Below, piece by piece: positions 25,008-34,181 of a DNA stretch of 64,000 bases; the first letter of the stretch is position 1; every line of letters begins with the position of its first letter. This stretch comes from Chachezhania antarctica (GTDB lineage Bacteria > Pseudomonadota > Alphaproteobacteria > Rhodobacterales > Rhodobacteraceae), in NCBI RefSeq assembly GCF_003646465.1, contig NZ_QZEX01000011.1, positions 1-64,000 on the forward strand, written 5' to 3'. Below the pieces are notes generated by a model. It did not search any database. It saw nothing but the letters and a program-made list of their open reading frames with translations, and had not been told where the DNA came from. The position numbers were made by a program, and so were the translations under genes.

Positions 25008-25945
25008 TAGCTGATCCTCGGGTCGATGAGGGTGTAGCTGAGGTCGATCAGCAGGTTGATGATGACGTAGACGAAGCTGAAGACCAGGATGACGGCCTGG
25101 ATCACCGGGTAATCGCGTCTCAGGATAGACTCCACCGTCAGGCGGCCCAGTCCCGGAAGGGCGAACACGGTTTCGATCACCACCGCGCCCGAGATCATGA
25201 GCGCGATGCCAAGACCCACGACGGTGACGATGGGCACCATCGCGTTGCGCAGGGCGTGGATGAACAGGACGGTATGCCCGGCGGCGCCCTTGGCGCGGGC
25301 GGTGCGGATGTAATCCTGCTGAAGGATCTCAAGCATCGTCGCCCGCGTGATCCGGGCGATCAGCGCGATATAGACGCCCGAAAGCGTGGCGGCCGGCAGG
25401 ATCAGGCTGCGCAGCCACGGCCAGATGCCTTCGGCGATGGGCGTGTAGCCCTGCACCGGAAGCCAGCCCAGCTTCAGCGCCAGTGTCCACGCCAGCACGT
25501 AGCCCACCACGAAGACGGGGACCGAAAAGCCCAGAACCGCGAACAGCATGATGAACCGGTCCAGAAGCGATCCGCGTTTCCACGCGGCGGCCACGCCCAT
25601 GGGAATGGCGATGGCCAGCGCGATGATCAGGGTCACGATCATCAGCGATACGGTCGGTTCGACCCGCTGCAGGATCATGGTGCTGACGGGTTCGCGGGTG
25701 AAGATCGAGGTTCCGAAATCCCCTTGGAACACGCCCCCGGCCCATTCGACGAACCGCACGGGAAAGCTCCGGTCCAGCCCCAGCTGGGTGCGGATATTCT
25801 CGATGTCCTCCTGCGTTGCCTGATCGCCGGCCAGGATGGCGGCCGGGTCGCCCGGGGCGAGGTACAGAAGGCTGAAGACGAAGATCATCACGAAGAGCAC
25901 GACCGGCACGGTCGATAGGATGCGTCTGAGAATATAGGCGCTCAT
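25004..25945 (-). CDS. Oligopeptide/dipeptide-type ABC permease (DppB-like)
   Basis: Permease of 313 residues starting MSAYILRRILSTVPVVLFVM, the usual DppB anchor, with about six membrane helices, an extracytoplasmic segment containing GDPAAILAGDQAT, and the EAA loop IRTARAKGAAGHTVLFIHAL. It follows the binding-protein gene by 77 bp in the same operon. Confidence 0.92.
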   Translation of the reverse strand: MSAYILRRILSTVPVVLFVMIFVFSLLYLAPGDPAAILAGDQATQEDIENIRTQLGLDRSFPVRFVEWAGGVFQGDFGTSIFTREPVSTMILQRVEPTVSLMIVTLIIALAIAIPMGVAAAWKRGSLLDRFIMLFAVLGFSVPVFVVGYVLAWTLALKLGWLPVQGYTPIAEGIWPWLRSLILPAATLSGVYIALIARITRATMLEILQQDYIRTARAKGAAGHTVLFIHALRNAMVPIVTVVGLGIALMISGAVVIETVFALPGLGRLTVESILRRDYPVIQAVILVFSFVYVIINLLIDLSYTLIDPRISY

Positions 25946-26022
25946 GCGGGACAGGTCCTTGGGGAAGGGGCGGGGGCACCCGGTTCGCAGGTGCCCCCGG
26001 CCAGTATCTTAAACGCGGTGTC

Positions 26023-27600
26023 TTACGCGCGGTCGACGTTCCAGAACAGGCTGACCGACGCATGCAGCAGGCCCGTCAGATCGGTGCGCACGGCACCGTC
26101 CTGGAAGGTCTGGCCCAGCGGGATCGTCGGAACCTGGTCCAGCGCACGGGCATGGGCCTTGTCGAAGAGCTGCTGGGCTTCCTCGTCGGACTGGGCCGAA
26201 AGCCAGTCCGCGACGGTTTCTTCCATCACCTCGTCCTGCGACCAACCCCACCAGCCCTTTTCGCCAAGGCCGCGGGTGGTGGCGTTGGTGGCCGGGTTGT
26301 CGATCGAGATCGCGGGCCAGTTCGTGTGCGCGATGCTCCAGCCGCCATTGTCGACCGATTCCTTCGACACGCGGCGCTGCACCACGGTGCCCCAGTCGGT
26401 GTCCTGCAGATCGACGTTCATGCCGATCTTGGTCAGGATATCCGCGGTGATCAGGCCATGCGGATGGATCGACGCGATGTCGGTCGGGTTCAGGATCACG
26501 ACGCGTTCCCCATTGTAACCCGCATCCTTCAGCGCCTGTTTGGCGCCCTCGACGTCCAGCGAGCCGATGATGCCCTCGCCCAGTTCGTTCACGCCCGGCA
26601 GGCCGCACGGGAACGATGCCAAGCATTGCTGCTGGTTGGCTTCGCTGGCGGTGACCGATTGCATGTAGGGCGTCTGGTCGATGGCCTTCAGCACGGCGCG
26701 GCGGATTTCGACATTGTCGAACGGCGCCTGCAGGTGGTTGAACCGCAGGACCGAGATCAGGCCGAACGGATCCTGGCGGAACAGTTCCACGTCGGGGCTC
26801 ATTTCTATGAGCGGCGCCAGATCCGGCAGGATCGAGGCGACCCAGTCGACCTCTCCGGCCTGGATTGCGGCGGCGGCGGTGGCCGGGTCGGGAATGATGT
26901 TCCATATCACGCGGTCAAAATGCGCGACCTTGCCGCCCGACGTCCACGCCGCGGGTTCGCTGCGCGGGTTGTAGCCTTCGAACTTCTCGTACACGACCCG
27001 GTCACCCGATACATATTCATCGGCCATGAACTTGAACGGCCCGGACCCGACCATTTCCGTCACCTGTTCCGAGATATCGGTCTTGGCAAGCCGTTCCGGC
27101 ATGATGAAGGCCGGCGACGAATGCGGTTTGCCGATCGCGTGCAGCAGCCGGCCGAAGGGGCGCGTAAGCTTGATCACGATGGTCTTGTCGTCCTTGGCCG
27201 AGAAGCTTTCGGTCGCGGCCCCCAGCGCCTGACCGAAGCCGTCGCGCTTGGACCAGCGTTCAAGGCTGGCCGCGCAATCCTGCGCCCGCACCGGTTCGCC
27301 ATCGTGGAACATCAGCCCGTCGCGCAGCGTGATCTCCCATGTCAGGCCATCGTCGGAAACGGTGTGGCCCTCCGCCATCTGCGGCGCGGGTTCCATGTTG
27401 GCGTCCATGCCGTAGAGCGTATCGAACACGGCATAGCCGTGGGTGATGCTCACGGCGGCCGGGGTGAAGATCGGGTCGAGGATCGTGAGGTTCGAACTGG
27501 GCACGTAGCGGAGCGTTTTGGTGGCGCCCTGCGCGAACGACGGCAGGGACAGCAGCGGCGTCGCGGCGGCTGCCCCAAGCAGAGTACGTCTTGAAATCAT
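26023..27600 (-). CDS. ABC transporter substrate-binding protein (family 5, oligopeptide type)
   Basis: Periplasmic receptor of 525 residues that determines what the importer takes up. It begins MISRRTLLGAAAATPLLSLP, a twin-arginine (SRRTLLG) export signal, followed by the family-5 opening TLRYVPSSNLTILDPIFTPA and motifs such as LTWEITLRDGLMFHDGEPV. Ligand is unknown: the family binds peptides, opines, glycosides and nickel chelates. Operon context with an M81/MlrC hydrolase suggests an amide- or peptide-like molecule, possibly linked to the neighbouring sulfonate genes by shared regulation. Confidence 0.9.
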   Translation of the reverse strand: MISRRTLLGAAAATPLLSLPSFAQGATKTLRYVPSSNLTILDPIFTPAAVSITHGYAVFDTLYGMDANMEPAPQMAEGHTVSDDGLTWEITLRDGLMFHDGEPVRAQDCAASLERWSKRDGFGQALGAATESFSAKDDKTIVIKLTRPFGRLLHAIGKPHSSPAFIMPERLAKTDISEQVTEMVGSGPFKFMADEYVSGDRVVYEKFEGYNPRSEPAAWTSGGKVAHFDRVIWNIIPDPATAAAAIQAGEVDWVASILPDLAPLIEMSPDVELFRQDPFGLISVLRFNHLQAPFDNVEIRRAVLKAIDQTPYMQSVTASEANQQQCLASFPCGLPGVNELGEGIIGSLDVEGAKQALKDAGYNGERVVILNPTDIASIHPHGLITADILTKIGMNVDLQDTDWGTVVQRRVSKESVDNGGWSIAHTNWPAISIDNPATNATTRGLGEKGWWGWSQDEVMEETVADWLSAQSDEEAQQLFDKAHARALDQVPTIPLGQTFQDGAVRTDLTGLLHASVSLFWNVDRA

Positions 27601-27640
27601 GGTGAAATCCTTCCTGTTGGTCTCATGTCATGGAGCCTTT

Positions 27641-29137
27641 TCAGGCGGTAGCGGGAGCTTCTTGCGGCTCCTCCGTGTCGTCGGCGGGCCAGAAGGGCCT
27701 TTGCCGGTTTTCCCAGTCCACGTCCTGCAACCGCAGCGGCGCACCGCCCGGCCCGTGGATCGGGATGTACTGCACATCCGGTTCCAGAAGCTTGCGATAG
27801 TTCATCAGGTTCTTGAATGATGCGATCTTGCACGACCTGATATCAATACCGCACGCTGCGTAGTGTTCGTCCATGTGTTCGTAGAAGGGCAGACTGCCGA
27901 CAAGGATCTGGATGCCGCCGGATCGCAGCACCGCCGTTTGCCCGGTCGATGCTTTCGAGCCCGAAGCGGGCCCCCCGGAATAGGTGAACGTGCCGTTGCA
28001 CAGCCGTTCGACCGTGGCCTGTACCGGGGCGGGGCTGAACCAGCGGGTGTCCTGCTTGGCGCCGATATGGAACCGGGCACTGGCGCCTTCGCCCAGCTCG
28101 AAAGCCTGGGCGGCGGTTTCCGGATCGACGATGTAGACGGTTGCTTCGGTTTCGGGCGCGACCTCCAGCAGCGCCGACAGCAGCGCGGGGGAATCGCCCT
28201 GCGCGCCGGCGCCCATCGCATCGGGCGCGTCGACGATCAGCGTTCGGCCCGGATAGGCAATTGCGGCGCGGACTGCATCGGCGGGGGTCATCGCGGGCAG
28301 TTCGAACGCGCGGCGCCGGTCCCAGATCGCGTCGAGTACCTCCTGTGCGACCGTGTCCCCGGCCGCCGGATCGCCGTCCGTTACCGCCAGACCGGTGATG
28401 CCGACATCCGCCATGTCGAGCCACGGCTGAACGGGGAAATAGCTGACCGACAGTGCCCGCCCGTCCGCTTCGATGCCGCGCGACAGGGCCGCGACCTGCG
28501 CCATGGGCTCGTCGCCCAGCGTGGCGCCGCCCAGAACAGGCACGATGGCGTTGTACTTGCGGATGCGTGTGACCGGGGCGATTTCCCCCTTGATCGCGCG
28601 CACCAGAAGACCGGCGGCGCAGGCGCCTGTCCGGTAGGCATCGACATGGGGATAGGTTTCGTACCCGACGATGATCTGCGCCATATCCGCCATCCGCTGC
28701 GTGACATGCGCGTGCAAGTCCAGGCTGACGGCAATCGGGATCGACGAATCGTCCAGCTTTTCGCGCACGGCCTTGATCACGCCGCCTTCGGGGTCCTTTT
28801 CGGTCGCGCAGATCATCGCGCCGTGCAGCGACAGGTAGACGCCGTCCAGCGGCAGAGCGTCGGCGATGCCCGTGGCGATGGCCTCGACCGCCTCGTCATA
28901 GAACGCGTCGTCGACATGTCCGCCCGACACGCAGCGCGACATGAAGATCGGCACGATCTCGGCCTTTGCGTCGTTCAGCGTGTCCAGGGCGCCGGTGACG
29001 GACAGTTGCTTGCCCGTGGCAGTCCTGACGACATCGTCGCCGCGGAAGATACCGAACCGGGCGAAATCTTCCTTCCCTGCGACTCTCAGCGACAGGCTGT
29101 TTCCCTCGAATTCGAAGCTGGCGATTGCGACTCTCAT
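27641..29137 (-). CDS. M81 family metallopeptidase / MlrC-like hydrolase
   Basis: A 498-residue zinc hydrolase of the microcystinase-C (MlrC) family: N-terminal DUF1485-type domain with MRVAIASFEFEGNSLS, LSLHGAMICATEKDPEGG, SLDLHAHVTQRMADMA and GYETYPHVDAYRTG, and a C-terminal domain with LIVDAPDAMGAGAQGDSPAL. MlrC itself cleaves a linear peptide; most members have unknown amide substrates and occur beside Dpp-type importers, as here. No signal peptide, so it acts in the cytoplasm after uptake. First gene of the six-gene operon. Confidence 0.88.
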   Translation of the reverse strand: MRVAIASFEFEGNSLSLRVAGKEDFARFGIFRGDDVVRTATGKQLSVTGALDTLNDAKAEIVPIFMSRCVSGGHVDDAFYDEAVEAIATGIADALPLDGVYLSLHGAMICATEKDPEGGVIKAVREKLDDSSIPIAVSLDLHAHVTQRMADMAQIIVGYETYPHVDAYRTGACAAGLLVRAIKGEIAPVTRIRKYNAIVPVLGGATLGDEPMAQVAALSRGIEADGRALSVSYFPVQPWLDMADVGITGLAVTDGDPAAGDTVAQEVLDAIWDRRRAFELPAMTPADAVRAAIAYPGRTLIVDAPDAMGAGAQGDSPALLSALLEVAPETEATVYIVDPETAAQAFELGEGASARFHIGAKQDTRWFSPAPVQATVERLCNGTFTYSGGPASGSKASTGQTAVLRSGGIQILVGSLPFYEHMDEHYAACGIDIRSCKIASFKNLMNYRKLLEPDVQYIPIHGPGGAPLRLQDVDWENRQRPFWPADDTEEPQEAPATA

Positions 29138-29274
29138 GGATCTTCCTGGCCTGTACTGAACGTGGCGGGCGTGAGGTTTTCATGATGAGCGCGCAGACGA
29201 GATGCTCAACACGCACCTTGTTAAGAAGTTTTGCAGGTCGACAGCCCTGAATACAAATGCCGATTGACGTATTC

Positions 29275-29295
29275 ATTATGCAGTTCTGACATAAT
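29275..29295. promoter_or_regulatory. LysR-type dyad upstream of the M81-ABC operon
   Basis: ATTATG-N9-CATAAT is a perfect 6-bp dyad containing T-N11-A. It matches the cuyA-promoter site at 13 of 21 positions with the same register. It lies about 140 bp upstream of the M81 gene start, in the 260-bp region between M81 and DUF3237 that otherwise shows no gene. Confidence 0.5.
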
Positions 29296-29397
29296 AGGGC
29301 GCTTACCGGGTCCCTGTCGCGAACGCCACTGCGATGTGGAGCACCTTGCATCGCGCTTCTGCCTGCGATCAGAGCGGATCGCCGTGGCGATCCCTAG

Positions 29398-29862
29398 CTA
29401 GCGTATCGCGAAGAGCTCGACCTGAACGCTGCTTTCGTTCCGCGCGCCGGTGCCCACGAACAGCGTGGTGTTGACCCAACCATAGCGTTCGTCGCCGGTT
29501 TCCAGGCGGGCATGGGTGCGCATGTAGTAGCTGTGGGGGTCGACCGCCTCGCCCCGTCCGATGGCTGCGATCACGTCGGCGGGACCGTGGCGGTAGCCGT
29601 AGTTGATGATCTCGATCGTCGCGCCATCGTGGGTTTCCATGGCGTAGCGGGTGTCGAGCTCGGCCAATCCATCGGGGAAGATCGTCTGCCAGTCGGCGCC
29701 GACGTTCAGGATACGGCCCGACAGCGCCGGCCCGGTGACCGTGCCGCCGATGATGGGGATGATGCGGCGCTGTCCCGCGCGGCCGGTGCCCATGGGCCGG
29801 ATCGGGCCAAGATCCACCATCAGGGTGCAGACATGTTCCAGCGTCGGGTTGGGAAGATCCAT
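29398..29862 (-). CDS. DUF3237 domain protein
   Basis: A 154-residue cytoplasmic protein of the DUF3237 (UPF0311) family, a beta-barrel-like family without established function. Typical segments are RIIPIIGGTVTGPALSGRIL, GADWQTIFPDGLAELDTRY and a C-terminal VNTTLFVGTGAR. It is divergent from the MarR regulator with a MarR-type palindrome between them, so it is probably part of the aromatic-acid regulon. A lyase or binding role in that pathway is only a guess. Confidence 0.85.
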   Translation of the reverse strand: MDLPNPTLEHVCTLMVDLGPIRPMGTGRAGQRRIIPIIGGTVTGPALSGRILNVGADWQTIFPDGLAELDTRYAMETHDGATIEIINYGYRHGPADVIAAIGRGEAVDPHSYYMRTHARLETGDERYGWVNTTLFVGTGARNESSVQVELFAIR

Positions 29863-29881
29863 GATGCGTTGGGCCGATAAT

Positions 29882-29898
29882 TGTTTACTTGGTTAACA
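29882..29898. promoter_or_regulatory. MarR-type operator between DUF3237 and marR
   Basis: TGTTTAC-N3-GTTAACA is a 17-bp dyad with 6 of 7 arm matches, in the 79-bp gap between the divergent DUF3237 and MarR genes. Read on the other strand it shares the half-site GTAAACA and the TGTT arm with the site at 36085-36101. Likely binding site for the adjacent MarR protein. Confidence 0.65.
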
Positions 29899-29941
29899 GT
29901 CTGGCGTATTGAGGACATAATAGCAAGTCGCGAGGTAGGGC

Positions 29942-30415
29942 ATGACCATTCGCCAGAAACTGTCGATGGATCCGCAGGCGGCGGACGTCCGGACAAACGA
30001 TCTGGAAGACCTTGTCGGCTATAACCTGAAACGCGCCTACGTGATCCTGAGCGCGGATTTCAAACGCACGCTGGGCGAGGACGGGTTTGCCCCGCGGGTG
30101 TTTTCCGCCCTGTCGCTGATCGTGCAGTACCCGGACATCACGCAAAGCGAACTGGCGCGCATGCTTGGGATCGAACGGTCCGGGCTTGTGGCCATCGTGG
30201 ATCAGTTGGAACAGCGCGGCTTCGTGCAGCGCAACGCCGTGCCGGGAGATCGCCGGGTGCAGGCACTGATGGCGACCGGGGACGGGTGTGCGGCTTACGA
30301 GCAGGCCCGCGCATCGGTCGAGGCGCACGAGGAAAAGCTGCTGTCGCACATGACCCCGCGCGACGTTGAAACGCTGCTGGGGCTCTTGAGGAAAATCCGA
30401 GAGATCGAGGAATAG
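29942..30415 (+). CDS. MarR-family transcriptional regulator
   Basis: A 157-residue winged-helix dimer regulator. The DNA-binding part includes QSELARMLGIERSGLVAIVD and the wing NAVPGDRRVQALMAT (residues about 60-105). MarR proteins next to hydroxycinnamoyl-CoA ligases (CouR, FerC types) repress the pathway and respond to the acyl-CoA intermediate; the same is inferred here because the next gene, 69 bp on, is such a ligase. Confidence 0.9.
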   Translation: MTIRQKLSMDPQAADVRTNDLEDLVGYNLKRAYVILSADFKRTLGEDGFAPRVFSALSLIVQYPDITQSELARMLGIERSGLVAIVDQLEQRGFVQRNAVPGDRRVQALMATGDGCAAYEQARASVEAHEEKLLSHMTPRDVETLLGLLRKIREIEE

Positions 30416-30484
30416 CCGTTCCGGCGGGTGTGACGGAGGGAGAGACCGTCATGCCCACAGCCGATGACCTGAGGGGGGAGCAGG

Positions 30485-32272
30485 ATGAACATGCAGGCGC
30501 CGACAGGCGAGGCGGATTTCTGGAATCCGGAGTTCGCGTACGAGCATCGCGATGATGGCACGATCGTCATGCGCCAGACGGGTGCATTGCCGGAGCATTT
30601 GCCGACGCTGGCCGATTACCTGGACACATGGGCCGACGCGACGCCGGACCGGACATGGATCGCGCGGCGGGGCAGGGATGGCGAATGGATTCGCATCTCC
30701 TACGCCGAAGCCCGCGACAGGGCCCGCCGGATCGGCGCGTCCCTGCTGGCGATGGGGCTGGGCGCGGACCGGCCACTGCTGATCCTGTCGGGCAATTCGC
30801 TGGAACATGCCCTGCTGGGGGCCGCGTGCTTCTATACCGGCATTCCCTATGCGCCGATCACGCCGGCCTATTCGCTGGTCTCGAAGGACCATGCGAAGCT
30901 GAAGGACATCGCGGGCAATTTGCAGCCCGGGGCGCTTTTTGTGGACGACGGGCAGGCCTACGAGGCGGCGCTGAGCGCCATCGCGGCGGACGGGCGACAG
31001 GTGATCGCCCGGGAAAACCCGGGCGCGGGCGCGGCGATGTTCGACGACCTGCTGGCGGGCGATCCCGCCGACGCCATGCCGGCGCGGCAGGCCGTGGGGG
31101 CAGAGACGGTCGTGAAGTACCTGTTCACGTCGGGCTCCACCGGGGCGCCCAAGGCGGTGATCAACACCAACGGGATGATCTGCACGATGGAAGCCATGGT
31201 GCGCGATTGCTACCGGTTCCTGCAACATACGCCGCCCGTGGTGCTGGACTGGGCGCCATGGAACCACACCGCCGCGGGGAACAAGGTGTTCTACCTCGTG
31301 ATGACCAATGGCGGGACGTACTACATCGACGATGGCAAGCCCGCGCCGGGCGCCATCGCCGAGACGATCCGCAATCTGCGCGAGATCTCGTGCACGTGGT
31401 ATTTCAACGTGCCCGTCGGCTGGGACGCTCTGGTCGAGGAGCTTGAGGCCGACGACGCTCTGGCCCGGACCTTCTTCGCCGACCTGTCGATGATGTTCTA
31501 CGCGGGCGCGGGCATGGCGCAGCACACATGGGACAGGCTCCGCGCCATCGGGCGGAAGACAACGGGGCGCGAGGTTCTGCTGTCGTCGAGCCTTGGGTCC
31601 ACGGAAACCGCGCCCTTCGCCCTGTCCTGCACCACGGTTCAGGAAAAATCGGGCAATGTTGGCGTGCCAGCAAAGGGCCTGTCGATGAAGCTGGTGCCAA
31701 ATGGTGGCAAGCTGGAGCTGCGCCTGAAGGGGCCCAGCATCACGCCCGGATATCTCAACGATCCGGCCAAGACGGCCGAGGCCTTCGACGAGGAAGGTTA
31801 CTACAAGATGGGCGACGCGCTGCGCCCGGCGGACCCCGGGGATTTCTCCAAGGGGTTCTTCTTCGACGGGCGCGTGGCCGAGAATTTCAAGCTGAACACC
31901 GGCACATGGGTCGCCGTCGGAGCGGTGCGGGCCGCGCTGGTCGACGCGATGGGCGGCCTGATCCGCGATGCGGTCATCGTGGGAGAGGACGCTGCGGAAG
32001 TGGGCGCTTTGCTGATCCTGTCGGACCGCGCGCAGGCGATGGATGCGGACAGGCGGACCGCCGCGCTGACCGACAAGCTGAAGGCCGCGGCCGCGAAGGC
32101 CACGGGATCGGCCACCCGCGTCCGCCGCGCGGTGGTGCTGGAGCAGGAGCCCAGCTTCGATCTTGGCGAAGTGACCGAGAAGGGATCGCTGAACCAGCGC
32201 GCCCTGCGGGCGAACCATGCCGATCTGGTGGCGGCGATGTATGCGGGTGAAGGCCCGGTGATTAAGGCGTAA
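30485..32272 (+). CDS. Feruloyl-CoA synthetase-like acyl-CoA ligase
   Basis: ATP-dependent ligase that would activate an aromatic acid (hydroxycinnamate type) as its CoA thioester. The 595-residue product has the AMP-binding P-loop YLFTSGSTGAPKAVINTNGM at about 211-230, SLGSTETAP near 370, and a late KMGDALRPADP. The PKAVINTNGM form of the P-loop, the WNHTAAGN segment and the EKGSLNQRALR tail are characteristic of feruloyl-CoA synthetases. The exact acid is not known. Its stop directly abuts the stop of the convergent TRAP permease with no gap. Confidence 0.82.
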   Translation: MNMQAPTGEADFWNPEFAYEHRDDGTIVMRQTGALPEHLPTLADYLDTWADATPDRTWIARRGRDGEWIRISYAEARDRARRIGASLLAMGLGADRPLLILSGNSLEHALLGAACFYTGIPYAPITPAYSLVSKDHAKLKDIAGNLQPGALFVDDGQAYEAALSAIAADGRQVIARENPGAGAAMFDDLLAGDPADAMPARQAVGAETVVKYLFTSGSTGAPKAVINTNGMICTMEAMVRDCYRFLQHTPPVVLDWAPWNHTAAGNKVFYLVMTNGGTYYIDDGKPAPGAIAETIRNLREISCTWYFNVPVGWDALVEELEADDALARTFFADLSMMFYAGAGMAQHTWDRLRAIGRKTTGREVLLSSSLGSTETAPFALSCTTVQEKSGNVGVPAKGLSMKLVPNGGKLELRLKGPSITPGYLNDPAKTAEAFDEEGYYKMGDALRPADPGDFSKGFFFDGRVAENFKLNTGTWVAVGAVRAALVDAMGGLIRDAVIVGEDAAEVGALLILSDRAQAMDADRRTAALTDKLKAAAAKATGSATRVRRAVVLEQEPSFDLGEVTEKGSLNQRALRANHADLVAAMYAGEGPVIKA

Positions 32273-33601
32273 TCACAAGGCGTCGATCACCCAGACCAGC
32301 CACAGCGTGATCGCCGGAAAACTGGCAAGGATCACGACCCGGATCATGTCCGTCAGCACGAAGGGCAGGGCGCCCTTGTAGGTCTGGCCGATGGGCGTGT
32401 CCTTGGCCATCGAGTTGATGATGAACAGGTTCATGCCCACGGGTGGCGTGATCAGCCCCACCTCGACCACGATCAGGACAAGGATTCCGAACCACAGGCC
32501 GAAATCGTTCGCGCTCATCCCGAAATCGAGCACCGACATGATCGGGAAGATGATCGGGACGGTCAGCAGGATCATCGACAGGCTGTCCATCACGCAGCCG
32601 AACAGCAGGTACATGATCAGGACGACCGTCAGGATGAGCCAGGGCGAAAAGCCCTGATCGCCGATCCAGACCGATGCCGTCTGCGGCAGCTGCGTCAGCG
32701 ACAGGAAGTTGTTGTAGATGCCGGCGCCCAGGATGATCAGGAAGATCATGCCCGTGGCCGAGGCTGTAGACAGAACGGATTGCTTCAGGCGCGACCAGTT
32801 CATTTCGCCCGCGGCGAGGGCCGCGATACCGGTGCCCGCGGCGCCGACGGCCGCGGCTTCGGTCGGGGTGAAGATGCCCGCGTAGATGCCGCCGACCACG
32901 ACGATGAAGATCGTCAGCACAGGCCACACCTTGCCGAGCGCGACGAGGCGTTCGCTCCACGGTTGGCGGTCGCGCACGGCGGCGCTGTTGGGCGAGACGC
33001 GGACCCAGACGGAGATGGCGATCATGTAGCCGATGGCGGCCAGAATGCCGGGGATCAGGGCCGCGACGAACAGCTTCTCGATGTTCTGTTCGGCGAGGAT
33101 GGCGTAGATGACAAGGATCACCGATGGCGGGATCAGGATGCCCAGCGTGCCGCCCGCGGCCAGTGCCCCGGTGGACAGCGATCCGGGATAGCCGTAGCGG
33201 CGCAGTTCCGGCAAGGCGACCTGGCCCATGGTGGCCGCGGTTGCCAACGACGATCCGCAGATTGCCCCGAACCCGGCGCAGGCGCCGACGGCCGACATGG
33301 CGACCCCGCCCTTGCGGTGACCAAGGAAGCTTTCGGCGGCGCGGAACAGGGCCGCGGACATGCCCGACAGGGTCGCGAACTGGCCCATCAGCAGGAACAG
33401 CGGGATGATCGAGAACGAATAGTTCGAAAACGTGCCATAGGTCAGCGTCTTGATCTGGTTCAGCGTCATCATCGGGTTTCCGATGACAAGCCACGTGCCG
33501 CCGACGCCGACGCCGATCATGGCCAGCGCGATGGGCATCCGCAGGAAGACGAAGAGCAGGAGGACCGGGAAGGACCACAGGGCCAGCTCGATATTGCTCA
33601 T
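32273..33601 (-). CDS. TRAP transporter large permease (DctM-like)
   Basis: The 442-residue, 12-helix ion-coupled permease of a TRAP importer, with the family segments AAAESFLGHRKGGVAMSAVG, FGAICGSSLATAATMGQVAL and GTLGILIPPSVILVIYAILA. It starts at ATG 33601 overlapping the small-permease stop by four bases. It is the last gene of the crotonase-TRAP operon and probably imports the aromatic acid acted on by the neighbouring ligase. Confidence 0.93.
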   Translation of the reverse strand: MSNIELALWSFPVLLLFVFLRMPIALAMIGVGVGGTWLVIGNPMMTLNQIKTLTYGTFSNYSFSIIPLFLLMGQFATLSGMSAALFRAAESFLGHRKGGVAMSAVGACAGFGAICGSSLATAATMGQVALPELRRYGYPGSLSTGALAAGGTLGILIPPSVILVIYAILAEQNIEKLFVAALIPGILAAIGYMIAISVWVRVSPNSAAVRDRQPWSERLVALGKVWPVLTIFIVVVGGIYAGIFTPTEAAAVGAAGTGIAALAAGEMNWSRLKQSVLSTASATGMIFLIILGAGIYNNFLSLTQLPQTASVWIGDQGFSPWLILTVVLIMYLLFGCVMDSLSMILLTVPIIFPIMSVLDFGMSANDFGLWFGILVLIVVEVGLITPPVGMNLFIINSMAKDTPIGQTYKGALPFVLTDMIRVVILASFPAITLWLVWVIDAL

Positions 33602-34122
33602 GTCGGAACCTCGTCCGGCCAGCCGGCCATGCGGCGCACAGAGCGCAGGATGCAGAACGCGGCGATCAGGACGAACCCGATCCCGCCGACAAGGCTTGCG
33701 GCATAGCCCTGCCAGACCGGGATCTGGGCGATCAGGGTCGTCTCGTTGTAGGAATGCTTGTCGAGCATCCCAAGATACAGCCGGTGCGTGCCCACGACGG
33801 CGATGGCGAACATGCCGATGTTGAACAGCAGGTCCAGCAACCGGTCCATCGCGCCGGGCATCACCTGCTGGAACAGGTCGACGCGGGCATGCGCCTCGCG
33901 CAGGTGGGTCCAGGGCAGGAAGGCGAAGATCGCGGCGGCCATGCCGATTTCCGTCATGTCGTAGATGCCGCGGATCGGACCCAGGCCGATGTTCAGCGGC
34001 ACGAAGGCGCGGCCGATGATCGACACGCAGGTCAGGACGATGATGCCCAGAAGGACCGCGCCGCCCGCAAGGGCAAGGAGGGTCGCGAGGATCTCGGCAA
34101 AGCGGTTGAGACGGCTGTACAT
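33598..34122 (-). CDS. TRAP transporter small permease (DctQ-like)
   Basis: Four-helix membrane subunit of 174 residues. The first helix ILATLLALAGGAVLLGIIVL and the DctQ-type IYDMTEIGMAAAIFAFLPWT with following LREAHARVDLF are recognisable. It lies between the binding protein (59-bp gap) and the large permease (4-bp overlap). Confidence 0.9.
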   Translation of the reverse strand: MYSRLNRFAEILATLLALAGGAVLLGIIVLTCVSIIGRAFVPLNIGLGPIRGIYDMTEIGMAAAIFAFLPWTHLREAHARVDLFQQVMPGAMDRLLDLLFNIGMFAIAVVGTHRLYLGMLDKHSYNETTLIAQIPVWQGYAASLVGGIGFVLIAAFCILRSVRRMAGWPDEVPT

Positions 34123-34181
34123 GCGGTTACTCGTGGCGCGCGGGGGGGAGCGGCGGGGGTGCCCGCCGCTCCGTCAGGGGT

